DNA from: Coix lacryma-jobi var. lacryma-jobi
Taxonomy: Eukaryota > Streptophyta > Magnoliopsida > Poales > Poaceae
Assembly (NCBI GenBank): GCA_009763385.1
Contig: CM019823.1
Span: 96,607,104-96,671,103, forward strand
DNA length: 64,000 nt
Reading direction: 5' to 3'
Part shown: one piece after another, positions 10,861 to 20,318 of the stretch
How the letters are laid out: each line of letters starts with the position of its first letter
Position numbering within the stretch: position 1 is the stretch's first letter
The notes under the pieces: model-generated
Database searches by the model: none
Told to the model about the DNA's origin: nothing
Seen by the model: the letters and a program-made list of their open reading frames with translations, nothing else
Program-made: the position numbers and the translations under genes

Positions 10861-11480
10861 TTTGGCTATGTCTTCCGGTTTAGTGCGTTTGCTCTCCGGC
10901 TGGCTTGCTCACATGGTTTTCCAGACCTCTCGTTTGGCCTAGAGTTGACCAAGGAACCTCTCTAGGTATCTTTGCTACTCGTTAGCATAGGTATTTAGGA
11001 GTTTCTCGACGTAGTCGTCTATCTACGTTTGGACTTGGTTTTTGGGTTGTGTTCGAGCCTGAGCTTTTGACGTTTTGGTTTGCTGTCTTCTTGTGGTGCC
11101 TCGCTGTGATCCTAGAGATCATCCACCCTCTTCCAAGGGTCGTGGGCATCACGGTTTCAGTCGCATTTTCTCGGGGTTGATTTTGGGACTTTGGCCGAAG
11201 TTTCGAGAGAAATTTTGAGCTCCCATTCACCCCCCCTCTGGTCGCCTTGCTAGTGCTTTCTCGGTCCTTCACAACCTCCAAGAGTAACAAGCACCACCGG
11301 CTTCAACACGAACACCTAGTGCCACTCGATGCAATCTCTCAAAGCAACACACTAGAATCACTCACTCGCAATAGATTCGCACACTAGCAAGCACAAGCGA
11401 GTAGAGGGCTCCTAAGCACTTCCCAAGCATGGACACCAAGTCCCAAGGGTGCTCAACATCACCAAGGGCCGGCCACCCCT

Positions 11481-11490
11481 CTATTTATAG
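11481..11490 (-). promoter_or_regulatory. TATA box of solo LTR J within an inverted repeat
   Basis: CTATAAATAG on the minus strand sits in CCCCTCTATTTATAGAGGGG (11476-11495), whose 8-bp arms pair around a TTTA centre. Confidence 0.65.
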
Positions 11491-11533
11491 AGGGGGGCCA
11501 CAAACTAGCCGTTTTCCCTTCTCCCCAAACTCC

Positions 11534-11757
11534 CACGCCTATGGTCGGTACTACCAGGGCGAGGGTCGTACTACCGGTGGTCCAAAAGACCGTTAGAAAC
11601 AACTTTTTAACACGGGCGTAGTAGGGTCGGTACTACCGGCCCCGGTACTACCGCCTTATAGCGGTACTACCGGTAGGCCAAAAACTCCCCCGAACAGAGA
11701 GTTTTGCGATCTGCTCGCGGAGGGGTCGGTAGTACCGAGGTTATGGCGGTACTACCT
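11534..11757. repeat. GGTACTACCG-type palindrome cluster in LTR J
   Basis: Repeated GGTACTACC and its near reverse complement GGTAGTACC occur here, as in the LTR of element B (58976-59535). In J's orientation they lie upstream of the TATA box. Confidence 0.82.
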
Positions 11758-12911
11758 CTAAGCCAAAACTTCTCCGCGCTAAAACGGCCACAACTTTTAG
11801 CTCCGAACTCCGATTTCGATGATCTTGGACATTTTGGAAAGCTTATTCAGAGGGCTACACATCCCACATGAATACAAGATCCAAATCACAAAGGATTAGT
11901 ACAGAATTCCAATCCAAGATCCATCGCTTCTCTTTTTCAACCAAAGCTTTCTCTGAACCTTCTCTCCGAGTTGATCCAATCAACTCCAACACCTTCTCCT
12001 TTGCATGTGCCAACACCACCAGTGTGTACACACATCATGTGCATGTGTGTTAGCATTTTCACAATCATTTTTCAAAGGATTTCACTTGCTCTCACCACGC
12101 CACTCGATCCTAGCAACATCGCAAAGTTAGATCACTCAAGTGGCACTAGATGACCGATATGCAAAAAGTTTGCTCCTCTTGATAGTACGGCCATCTATCC
12201 TAAACCCGGTCATAAACTTCTCTACACACCTATGACCGTGAAATGAAATGCCCTATAAGTATACATTTGCCTTGCGCATTCCATTCCATCTCCTTCGTGG
12301 TTGATGCACACATGCACCAACCTATCATCAAATGATATGATCCACTTCATATCATCACATGACCTCCATGGTACATCGATCTTGAACTCACTTGCTCTTC
12401 ACACCATTGCTTGGTCCTTCGGCACCAAGTCTTTGCTCAAGCCTCCCGACACTCGGTGCCACGGCTTCAAAGCCTCCAACTTGCCCTTCACCTTCGCAAC
12501 CGGTCCATCAAGCCAAGTCTTGTCTTCATCTTCACCATCTTAGCCACATGACTCCATGTCATGTCTCATATGCAATAAGCTCCTTCATTGCTCATTCATA
12601 TGTGAACTAATTTCCTGTGTATCTCACATAAGCACATATTAGTTCACCTAGTTGTCACTCAATTACCAAAACCAAACAAGGACCTTTTAGGCGCCACTTG
12701 TGGCTGGCGGGGCCACCCACCTAGGGGTGCGGGCGCCACCTCTCTTAGGCCCATTTGGGCCCTTCTGAGTGGGCTTGTCCTCCTAGTGGGTCAAAATGCC
12801 AAACTTGGTTCAAATCCTGCATTCAAATAAAATTCTATGGACATGTGGAATCGGTTAGTTTTGAACTATTTGACTACATTTCATGCCTTTTTGGTGGATT
12901 TCAGGATCAAA

Positions 12912-12948
12912 TGTTGACGGTAAAACAGTGTTTGAAGGACCGTCAACA
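12912..12948. repeat. Terminal hairpin of element F
   Basis: TGTTGACGGT (12912-12921) and ACCGTCAACA (12939-12948) form a perfect 10-bp inverted repeat around a 17-base loop. The outer arm is the end of F. Confidence 0.88.
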
Positions 12949-13250
12949 CCATGCCGATGTACCCAGAGCGTAAGGGCGGAGTGAAGGACCGAGAAGCACT
13001 CAGAAAGCGACCAGAGGGGGGTGAATGGGAGCTTCAAATTTTCCTTACGGAAACTAGTAGCCACTGTCCCAAGAATAAACCCCAGAAGCAAACCCTAGAG
13101 CTTGCAAATGTCCACGACCCTAGATGTAGGGTGGATGCTTCCAAGAAGCACAGCGGGACACTAGACAACTCTAGAAAGCCAACGCAAAAGACAGAAATCA
13201 ATTCCGTCAACGAACGAGCGAACCGCGGTCAAAACTGTGTGAAAACAGTA

Positions 13251-13520
13251 GCATCGGATGCTGCCTGCGTCCGATGCCAGACCACCGGACGCGTCCGATG
13301 CGAAAACTGCCTCTCGGGAACCTTACTGTTCCACCATCGGATGCTGTGAACAGTGAACAACCAGCGTCCGATGCTTTGGCTCCGGCGCGTCCGATGGCCA
13401 ACGGACGCGTCCGATGCCTAGCGTCCGATGCCACTACAAACGCTCAGAAAGTGACACGCGTCACCGGAGCGTCCGACGCTTAGAACTCTAGCGTCCGATG
13501 CTCCCGTGTCAGCGTCCGAT
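13251..13520. repeat. GCATCGGATGC / CGGACGCGTCCG palindromes, 3' LTR of A
   Basis: GCATCGGATGC (13251-13261) and CGGACGCGTCCG (13286-13297, 13402-13413) lie among about ten GCGTCCGATGC copies. The 5' LTR has the same cluster at about 22738-23005. They occupy the place held by GCGGACAGTCCGC in related LTRs K, G and D. Confidence 0.82.
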
Positions 13521-14293
13521 GCCCCCGAAAACTGTGCTGTTCTTTGATGATTCAACCCGATTTCCTCCGAATCAAAAACTCTAGGCCTGGGATTCGATCT
13601 GAGGGGTCACAATGATGTTAGTGAGCTATCTCTAAGAGATCATGGCTCGAACCTAACTCCAAATCGGTGAATCAAGAAAATTTCGGGACAAGGGAGCAAA
13701 ACACACGATCCAGAACAAAAGTCGATCGATCTCTAGACCATGAGGTTAGAGGTTAATTCCTTCGGTGGAAAGAAGTGCCTCATGATCTAGAACAACTTGG
13801 TTCAAACGGTTTTGCAAAAGATGAACCAACCAAAGAGATCAAGCGATGGGAAGAACATGAAGAAAAAGGATTCGCGAAGAACACCAATGAAACGCGAATC
13901 ACAAACACGATCTTGCAGCCGAAGCGCAAACACACGCTACGACAAGGAGGTTACGGCCTCCTTTCCTCAAAATCATCAGTACACAGAGTCAAGTCTCTCT
14001 GCGGATCTCAGCAGGCTACAGCAGGGGATGGAGAGCAAGAAACCCTAAGTGGAAAGAGCGAATGACTGAGATACCGGAGGAGGGTGTCTCCCCTGACTAC
14101 TTATCCTATTCTAGACTAAGTCTATTTCCTACTCTACCCCTCTCTATTCTAATTACAGAGCAAACCAGCTAACCCTAAGGTTTATTCTGGACCAACTCAA
14201 GTGGTAGGTAGATCCGACGGCCACGCCCGCACAAGTCGTCCACGTGCCTCCACGCAACCTTCCGATTGCCGCCACGTGCGCCCTCGCTCTGCA

Positions 14294-14516
14294 CCCCGGT
14301 TTTGTGGCCCAAACCGGGAACCAGCCTTTTCCAGCTATCCCCCGGTTTTGAGGCCAAAACGGGAAACCAGCTCACCAGCGTCTGAGTTTTGAGGCCAAAC
14401 TCAGCAAACCATCCGCGCCCAGGTTTTGAGGCCCAAACCTGGAAACCGTCCTTAGCCCGAGTTTTGTGGCCAAACTCGGAAACCCTCAGCACCCAGGTTT
14501 TGAGGCCCAAACCTGG
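14294..14516 (-). repeat. Hairpin array, 3' LTR of A (6 units)
   Basis: Six inverted repeats with loops such as TGAGGCCC. In LTR orientation the stem types are CCAGG, CCGAG, CCAGG, CTGAG, CCGG, CCGG, the same order as LTR K. Confidence 0.9.
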
Positions 14517-14956
14517 AAACCGTCCACCGGTGGTTTTTCACTGGCTCAGCCACGAAACCGACGCTATAGGGGGGATGCACCGCCCGTGCACCCGTCCACC
14601 GACACGTGTCCCCAGGTCCTCGACCCGAGCCACACCGTGCCCCGCAAGTCTCCGCTCGTCGCTGTCCCAAGCAGCCAGCCACCACAGCCGATCCTCAGGC
14701 ACTCCGGTCCTCAGTCCAAGCCTCACGTCCGCCCTTCACTGCTCGATCCATCGGCATGGCACGTCCGCCGCACGGCACGCCCATCCTTCATCGCACCCAG
14801 TCCATCGGCACGACACGTCTCAGCTTGACCTACACCTTGCCCTCGATCACTGTCTCCGTGCTCGACACCTGCACAACACAAGCCAAAGAACATGCGATCA
14901 AACCCGTTGACAATCACTCATCACTCAGAGACTCGGCATACACCCATGTATCCGCA

Positions 14957-14970
14957 ATCTCCCCCTTGAT
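14957..14970 (-). other. Polypurine tract of element A
   Basis: ATCAAGGGGGAGAT on the minus strand directly precedes the 3' LTR. It would prime plus-strand DNA synthesis. Confidence 0.9.
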
Positions 14971-16495
14971 GAGTGCATTGTCAACTACACACACAAATCA
15001 TAATGAATGAAAGAAGAAAGAAGAAGGAGAAGAAGAGAACTCGACCAAATGACCCAAAAACATAGCAAAGCCGAAGAAGGTCAAGTGGAAGAAGCGAAAA
15101 CTTGGTCCCCAAAGACATGGGCAATGGCTCGACGCAGCCAAGCAGAGCAAAGCTAGCCCTCAAGAAGAGGTAGAACAGGCTCAACACCGCTAGCAAAATA
15201 TCAATTGAAATCAGAGCTAAAAAGGCAAAATGCTAGTCCCTCAAGATAGAGGCATAGAGGCTCAACACAACTAGCACGAGAAACCACTCCGAACCAATTT
15301 AAAACCAAACGAAAGGTTTCCGAACCAATCAAAATCAACCTCAACGCCAAATGAGGAAAATGTTTTAGTCCCTCAAGACAGAGGCAACGGCTCAACACAA
15401 CCAGCAAACCCCCTCGACAAGTGCAAGCAACCAGGGACTCTCCCTTAGGTCCAACAAGAGAAGAGTATAAAGATTTGAAAATCTCCCCCTTAGCAAAAAA
15501 CTCTCCCTTAGTTGAACGCCAGAAGACATATGATTTGCAAAAACTCTCCCCCTTAGTTGAAATGCACTTATCAAGCACAAACTCTTCCCTTGAGCCAACA
15601 CAACTCCCCCTTCCAAAATGCATATGAAGTCAGAAATGCAAGTGAGCATCTTCAGGCATATAATCAAAAGAGTGCAAAAATGCTCTAATCGGTATAGCTC
15701 CAATGGCACAACTAAGCACTCAAATAGCGAAGGCTCAAACTGATCACACATACGAAATATGAAGTATATGAGCAAGTGAGCAGTTTTTAGCCAAAAGATA
15801 GTCACCATCAAAATAGCACTACACATGTATAGATAGGAATCCAGACAAGTGCTAAACATGTATACAAGGTGAACTACCCCTAGCAAAGTTCAATCATCAT
15901 GCATAGGAATGAAGCATATACTTGTGATTTCAGTTTTATATCGAAGTTGCATCGATAAAGAATCACAAGTTCAATTATTTAGCATGTGATTGCGAGAGGT
16001 TGAAAGCTTGTCTTTGCCTAACTTTTCAACCGAGCGAAGCCTATGCCGAAGCAATCAGAAGCTTAAAGCTACGGTTTCGGTCATACACTACACGGCTCAA
16101 GTTTAAACTCAAAGTGCAATGAGAAACCGTCTCGATACCGTGATGTGTTGACAAGCAATCCCATCTCGATCTTTTCAATTCACTAAACTTGGTTCAAATT
16201 TTAAACATGATATGAACAGACCAAGCGAGTGAATGACTCAGAACTAGAGACATAGCAACCTAGCATATATGAAAAGCAGAATGGACTCAACACACCCTAC
16301 ACATGCTAGTTGCATATCTCAATGGTGAACATTTCCAGATTTTATATACATTAAGCAAATTCACCATTTCAAAAATAGCTCAGCTCATAACATGTATTAG
16401 TGATCAGAAGGAGCATAAGCTACAAGCATCAATCATAAGCATCGGAGCATACTAAATAGAGGATATTTACATTCTAGTGATTATAAACATGAAGC
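14971..16495 (-). other. 3' non-coding region of element A with polypurine-like tracts
   Basis: About 1.5 kb between the end of RNase H and the terminal polypurine tract. Open stretches here show no envelope-like signal peptide or membrane pattern I could support. Five polypurine-like copies on the minus strand (variants of AAGGGGGAG followed by TT) lie near 15481, 15503, 15543, 15583 and 15602. Repeated purine tracts in this position are a known Sirevirus trait. Confidence 0.75.
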
Positions 16496-17616
16496 TCAGA
16501 ATGTAAATGCGTATGCTAAAATGCAACAGAAAGAAGATCTAAGTAAAAGAGTCAGACTAGGATACAACTCAAAATGCTTCCCCCATCTAAAGGGGAAACA
16601 CACACCAAGCTCACCCCTCAACCTATTAAAGGTCGATTCGTCTAAAGGCTTGGTGAAAATATCAGCCAGTTGGTGATGAGTATCGACATGGTGAAGGTCG
16701 ATATCACCCTTCTCCTGGTGGTCTCGCAAGAAATGAAAGCGCACATCAATGTGTTTGGTTTTCGAGTGAAGCACGGGGTCTTAGCAACGCTATAGCACTC
16801 GTGCTGTCACAAAGCAAAGGCACTCGAGAAAAACTCAAACCAAAATCTACGCAAAGTGGCCATCATCCAGAGTAACTGGGAACAGCAGCTAGCCGCAGCA
16901 ACATACTCAGCCTCCGTGGTAGACTGGGCGACACTAGACTGCTTGCGAGAAGACCACGAAACAAGAGAAGATCCAATAAATTGGCAAGTCCCAGAAGTGG
17001 ACTTGCGCTCAATGCGACAACCAGCAAAATCGGCATCGGAATAACCGCAAAGCGAGAGGGTGGAGGAAGCAGAATACCAAATCCCGAATTCAGGTGTGAA
17101 ACGAAGGTACCTGAAGATGCGTTTCACCGCCTGACGGTGAGAAGTGCGCGGCGACGCCTGAAAGCGCGCGCACAGACACACCGCGAACTGAATGTCCGGG
17201 CGTGTCGCCGTCAGGTAGAGTAGCGACCCGATCATGCTGCGGTACTCCTTCTGGTCCATTGCTTCTCCATCCACATCCGCATCCAGGGCAGTCGTCGTCG
17301 ACATGGGTGTTGGAAGGGGCTTGGCCTCACCCATATCGAACCGCTTCAGCAAGTCCTTCATGTACTTGCCCTGGTGCACAAACGTCCCCTCCCGGGATTG
17401 CTTAATTTGCAACCCGAGAAAGAATGTCAGCTCGCCCATCATGCTCATCTCGAACTCCCTGCTCATAGTATCTGCAAACTTGGCAACCAAAGCGTGAGAA
17501 GAACCACCGAAAATGATATCATCCACGTAAATCTGGACCAAGAGCGTGTCTTTGCCTTGCCGGAGGAGAAAGAGCGTCTTATCTACACATCCCATTTTAA
17601 AACCCTTAGCAAGCAA
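16496..17616 (-). pseudogene. Reverse transcriptase C-terminus and RNase H of element A
   Basis: The main block (16807-17616) has the RT catalytic motif LVQIYVDDIIFGG, then YRSMIGSLLYLTATRPDIQF, then RNase H motifs CGYSDADFAG with RKSTSGTC and AQSTTEAEYVAAASCCSQ. A frameshift near 16800 leads into the terminal block (16496-16774) with KTKHIDVRFHFLRD and ADIFTKPL, the usual end of copia RNase H. RNase H degrades the RNA template during reverse transcription in the virus-like particle. Catalytic acidic residues are present, but the protein is split from its N-terminal half by a frameshift near 17620-17730. Confidence 0.92.
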
Positions 17617-17620
17617 AAAG

Positions 17621-18238
17621 GTTTTAACCTATCATACCAGGCTCTAGGGGCTTGTTTCAAACCATATAAAGCTTTGTGAAGTTTAAAGACATGGTTTGGA
17701 AACTTGGTTAAAATTCAAAACCGGGGGTTGCTCAACATAAACCTCCTCCTCTATGTAGCCGTTTAAGAAGGCACTCTTGACATCCATTTGAAAAAGTTTG
17801 AAACCCTTTGGATGCAGCAAAAGCCAAGAGTATCCTAATAGCCTCCAAACGAGCTACAGGAGCAAACGTCTCCTCATAATCTATCCCCTCCTTCTGACTA
17901 TAGCCTTTCGCTACAAGCCGGGCCTTGTTTCTAACAACGTGGCCATCCTCTCCTTGCTTGTTTTTGAAAACCCATTTTGTCCCAATAGGCTTACAGTCAG
18001 GTGGAGGTGGAACTAGAACCCAAACCCGATTTCTCTCAAAGTTTTCTAACTCCTCATGCATGGCATTGACCCAATCCGGATCCGTCAAAGCGTGTCCAAC
18101 ATCTCGGGGCTCAAAATTAGCAACAAAAGCAGAGTGAGCGAAGTGAGAGATGTGCTGTGACCTGGAGCGAGTGACTCGCTCGCCGATATCGCCGATCATC
18201 TGCTGAGGGGGGTGCTGGCGCTGGATGTGTCGTGGCAC
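17621..18238 (-). pseudogene. Reverse transcriptase N-terminal part of element A
   Basis: The open part (17732-18238) contains WVNAMHEELENFERNRVWVL, GTKWVFKNKQ and RLVAKGYSQKEGIDYEETFA with PVARLEAIR, the conserved opening of the copia RT domain. Past position 17732 the match continues in another frame (FLNGYIEEEVYV, then ALYGLKQAPRAWYDRL), so at least one indel separates it from the C-terminal half. A variable linker precedes it. Confidence 0.92.
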
Positions 18239-18560
18239 CTCCCGGGATGAAGTGACCTCCCCTCATCAGCAGCTGGTTCCACCCCGGGTACAAAAGGTAC
18301 CGCACGAGGTGGAGGATCCCACGGCCCCCAGGAAGAAGAGGTGTCGGGGCCGTGAGTCGTCGTCGAGGCCGCTCTTTGCGGCGCGGCAGGTGGAGGGGTG
18401 CTGGATCATCCATACCTTCAGCACCCTCGTCCTCGTCATCAAAAAGAGGCTCTCCAACCTCATGATCACCTGCACGCTCAAAACGAGAAGAAGGAGAAAC
18501 AAGAGTCTCGTCGAAGGTGACATCTGATGTCTCCATGACTCGGTTAGTATCAAGGTTAAG
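18239..18560 (-). pseudogene. Integrase-RT linker of element A
   Basis: This low-complexity acidic and proline-rich stretch lies between the integrase core and RT. It reads in two overlapping frames, one with FDDEDEGAEGMDDPAP. Such variable linkers are normal in copia polyproteins. Frame cannot be assigned with confidence. Confidence 0.6.
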
Positions 18561-19464
18561 TACACGATATGCTCTCGTGTGAGTGCCATACCTAAAAATA
18601 CCCCGTCAGAAGATCGAGACTCAAACTTGTCCAGGTTCCCTTTTTCAAATAAAACAGTGGCAACGAAGACTCTAAAAATAACTCACCCTGGGCTGGCGAC
18701 CAAAACGCAACTCATAAGAAGTCTTCTTCAAAAAGGCTCTCAGAAAAATGCGATTTGAAATGTAGCATGCAGTGTTCAAGCTTCGGCCCAATAGCGCCTG
18801 GGAGTCCTATGCTCATCGAGCATCGTCCTGGCCATCTCAACAAGGGTCCGATTCTTCCTCTCTACAACACCATTTTGGCGGTGTGTAGGGGGAAGAAAAC
18901 TGATGCTCAAACCAAAGCGGTTACAAACTTCTCAAAATAATCCGAATTTTTGAATTCGGAACCATTATCACTTCTAATAGCTCGCATCGAGTTCAAAGGG
19001 AACTCGTTCTGAAGACGCAAAATCAGATTGCGAGCGAAGGAGAAAGTCTCAGTCTTCTCAGTCAAAAAGAAGACCCACGAATACCTCGAAAAGTCATCAA
19101 CAACAACCAAAACATACCACTTGCCACCAACCGAGCTCACCCGAGCCGGACCAACAAGGTCCATATGTAAAAGCTCTCCAGGGTGCGAGGTCATGACCTT
19201 AGTCACTGGATGGTGGGGAGCGGCAACCATCTTCCCATGTCTACAAGAATGGCAAACTAGATCCTTCTCCATCGAAAGCTTGGGCAATCCTCGGATTAGG
19301 CCAAGTGAGCTAAGTCTTGCAAGCAAGTCGAAGCTTAAATGACCGAGCCTCCTATGCCACTTCCAAAGATCGGAGGAAGAAGGACTAGCCAAAAGACAGC
19401 GAGAAGAACCAAACGACTCCGAGAAATTCGCACGAAAGACTTTCCCAAGGGCGAAATCAGACAT
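18561..19464 (-). pseudogene. Integrase of element A, frameshifted
   Basis: The open block 18907-19464 has the zinc-binding motif (WHRRLGH, then CHSC), the first catalytic aspartate in LLHMDLVGPA and the second in IRSDNGSEFKN. The third catalytic residue lies in another frame at about 18830-18880 (QNGVVERKNRTLVEMARTML). The domain continues to RVSYFRVF near 18640. Integrase inserts the DNA copy into the genome. The active-site residues survive, but at least two indels break the frame. Confidence 0.92.
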
Positions 19465-19766
19465 ACAAGATCGCCTTGAGGATCTAAGATGCGACTAAGG
19501 TTCGGTTTAAAACGAATCTCGTAGTCATCATCAAAAAGTTGCGAAACAGAAAGCAAGTTAAAATGCAGGTTAGAAACAAGAGCAACATCGCGCAACACAA
19601 AGTGCTCATTAACCCGCACCGATCCGCGAGACAACACCTTACCTTTACTATTGTCGCCGAAGGTTATGTACTCCTTTCCGGCAACAGGGCTAAGGCTGGA
19701 GAACCACTTGGCGTTTCCGGTCATGTGCCTCGAGCAACCGGAATCCACCAACCAAATGTCCTCCAA
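19335..19766 (-). pseudogene. Aspartic protease of element A
   Basis: It contains WLVDSGCSRHMTGN, the copia protease active site, followed by ITFGDNSKGKV and FNLLSVSQLFDDD. It cleaves the Gag-Pol polyprotein during particle maturation. The true domain runs from 19766 to about 19480, after which the frame breaks and the integrase zinc region continues in another frame. Confidence 0.9.
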
Positions 19767-19993
19767 CCGTTTTACCTACATCAATAAAAAGACATAGGGT
19801 GAGCATACGGTCCAACACTGGGGTTAGTGAAGTAAGGAGAATACCAGTGTTGGGCCGGCTGCTCAAAAGAACGGTTAGCAGAATAACCACTCCTAGACTG
19901 TTACGGGGGTAGCGATCACCACGCACAGGAAAACGTGGTCCGCTAGGGAAGAAGCGCTCACCGCGACACTCAAACTGCGGTGGGGGATAGCGC

Positions 19994-20284
19994 TCAACTA
20001 CAAAAGCCCATCACGGGGTCCAAAACCTGCAACTGCAGGCTCCCGCCGGGCACGCTCTCTACGAGGCCTAGGCCTAGCAACTTGAGGCACTGCGCCTCTA
20101 GGCCAAGCAGTACGTCTCGGTGTTCTCCTCTGAACATTCGGCGCATGTACATCATGAAAAGGATGGTACATGTCCGGTTGTTCATCTCCCTAGCACGGCG
20201 CGCCTCTCTCTTGCGCCTAAAGCAGAACTCGCTCAAGTGTCCATCTCTCCCACAGAAATCACAATGATACCTCACCGCACGCAA
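19994..20284 (-). pseudogene. Gag C-terminal piece with second zinc knuckle, element A
   Basis: CDFCGRDGHLSEFC fits CX2CX4HX4C, followed by basic RRKREARRAREMNNR. It is separated from the main gag frame by a shift near 20319-20345 and a stop near 20280. Element B carries a knuckle at the same relative place (CTRCKQSGHVEQYC), so this was once part of one gag protein. Confidence 0.85.
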
Positions 20285-20318
20285 AGGGGGTGTTGGTACT
20301 CATGACTGTGGGTGTGGA

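Larger units (their letters stand above)
9186..11271 (+). mobile_element. Solo Sirevirus-type LTR K (family of A)
   Basis: It starts TGCGGATACATGGGTGTATG and ends GTGCTTTCTCGGTCCTTCA, matching both ends of the A LTR. The duplication CAACC is exact (9181-9185 and 11272-11276). It is 2086 bp, with no internal region on either side. In order it has a hairpin array (9570-9800), a TATA-like box (9985-9993), a palindrome cluster (10598-10860) and the TTCACCCCCCCTCTGG terminal block. It sits inside LTR J. Confidence 0.93.
8313..12689 (-). mobile_element. Solo Sirevirus-type LTR J, split by solo LTR K
   Basis: Identical GGCGC lies on both sides (8308-8312 and 12690-12694). On the minus strand the LTR starts TAAAAGGTCCTTGTTTGG, close to the start of element B's LTR (TGAAAGTCCTTGTTTGG), and ends CACCCCCCCTCTAGTC...GACCCTTCA. 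Without K and its duplication it is about 2286 bp. No primer site, polypurine tract or coding sequence flanks it, so it is a solo LTR left by recombination between two LTRs. The start reads TA rather than TG on the minus strand, probably one mutation. Confidence 0.87.
6585..12948 (-). mobile_element. LTR-like insertion F (TG...CA), split by solo LTR J
   Basis: The insertion is bounded by TGTTGGTAG at 6585 and CGTCAACA at 12948, with CCAT directly outside both ends (GCCAT left, CCATG right). Without J and one GGCGC copy it is about 2.0 kb. A TATA box on the minus strand (7971-7978) and the start TGTTGACGGT on that strand suggest minus orientation. It has no recognisable protein. Positions 6625-6650 and 6690-6715 carry two related motifs (GGTAATGGCGCCAGAGATGC and GGCAACGGCGTCAGAAATGC) that resemble the tRNA-Asp-type primer site plus leader of gypsy elements. 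The left end may therefore include a little internal sequence beyond an LTR. Confidence 0.65.
12982..14956 (-). repeat. 3' LTR of element A
   Basis: 1975 bp. On the minus strand it starts TGCGGATACATGGG and ends TTCTCGGTCCTTCA. It differs from the 5' LTR by scattered substitutions and 1-3 bp indels. Confidence 0.95.

Noticed and set aside
14294..14516. CRISPR-like array (regular short palindromic repeats)
   Set aside because: This is plant retrotransposon LTR sequence. The repeat stems vary between units and the spacers are not unique. No cas genes are present.
15201..15886. Envelope-like gene in the 3' tail of element A
   Set aside because: Some Sireviruses carry one, and these minus-strand frames are hydrophobic in places. 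But they overlap in different phases, include the polypurine-like repeats and show no signal peptide or coiled-coil plan I could support.
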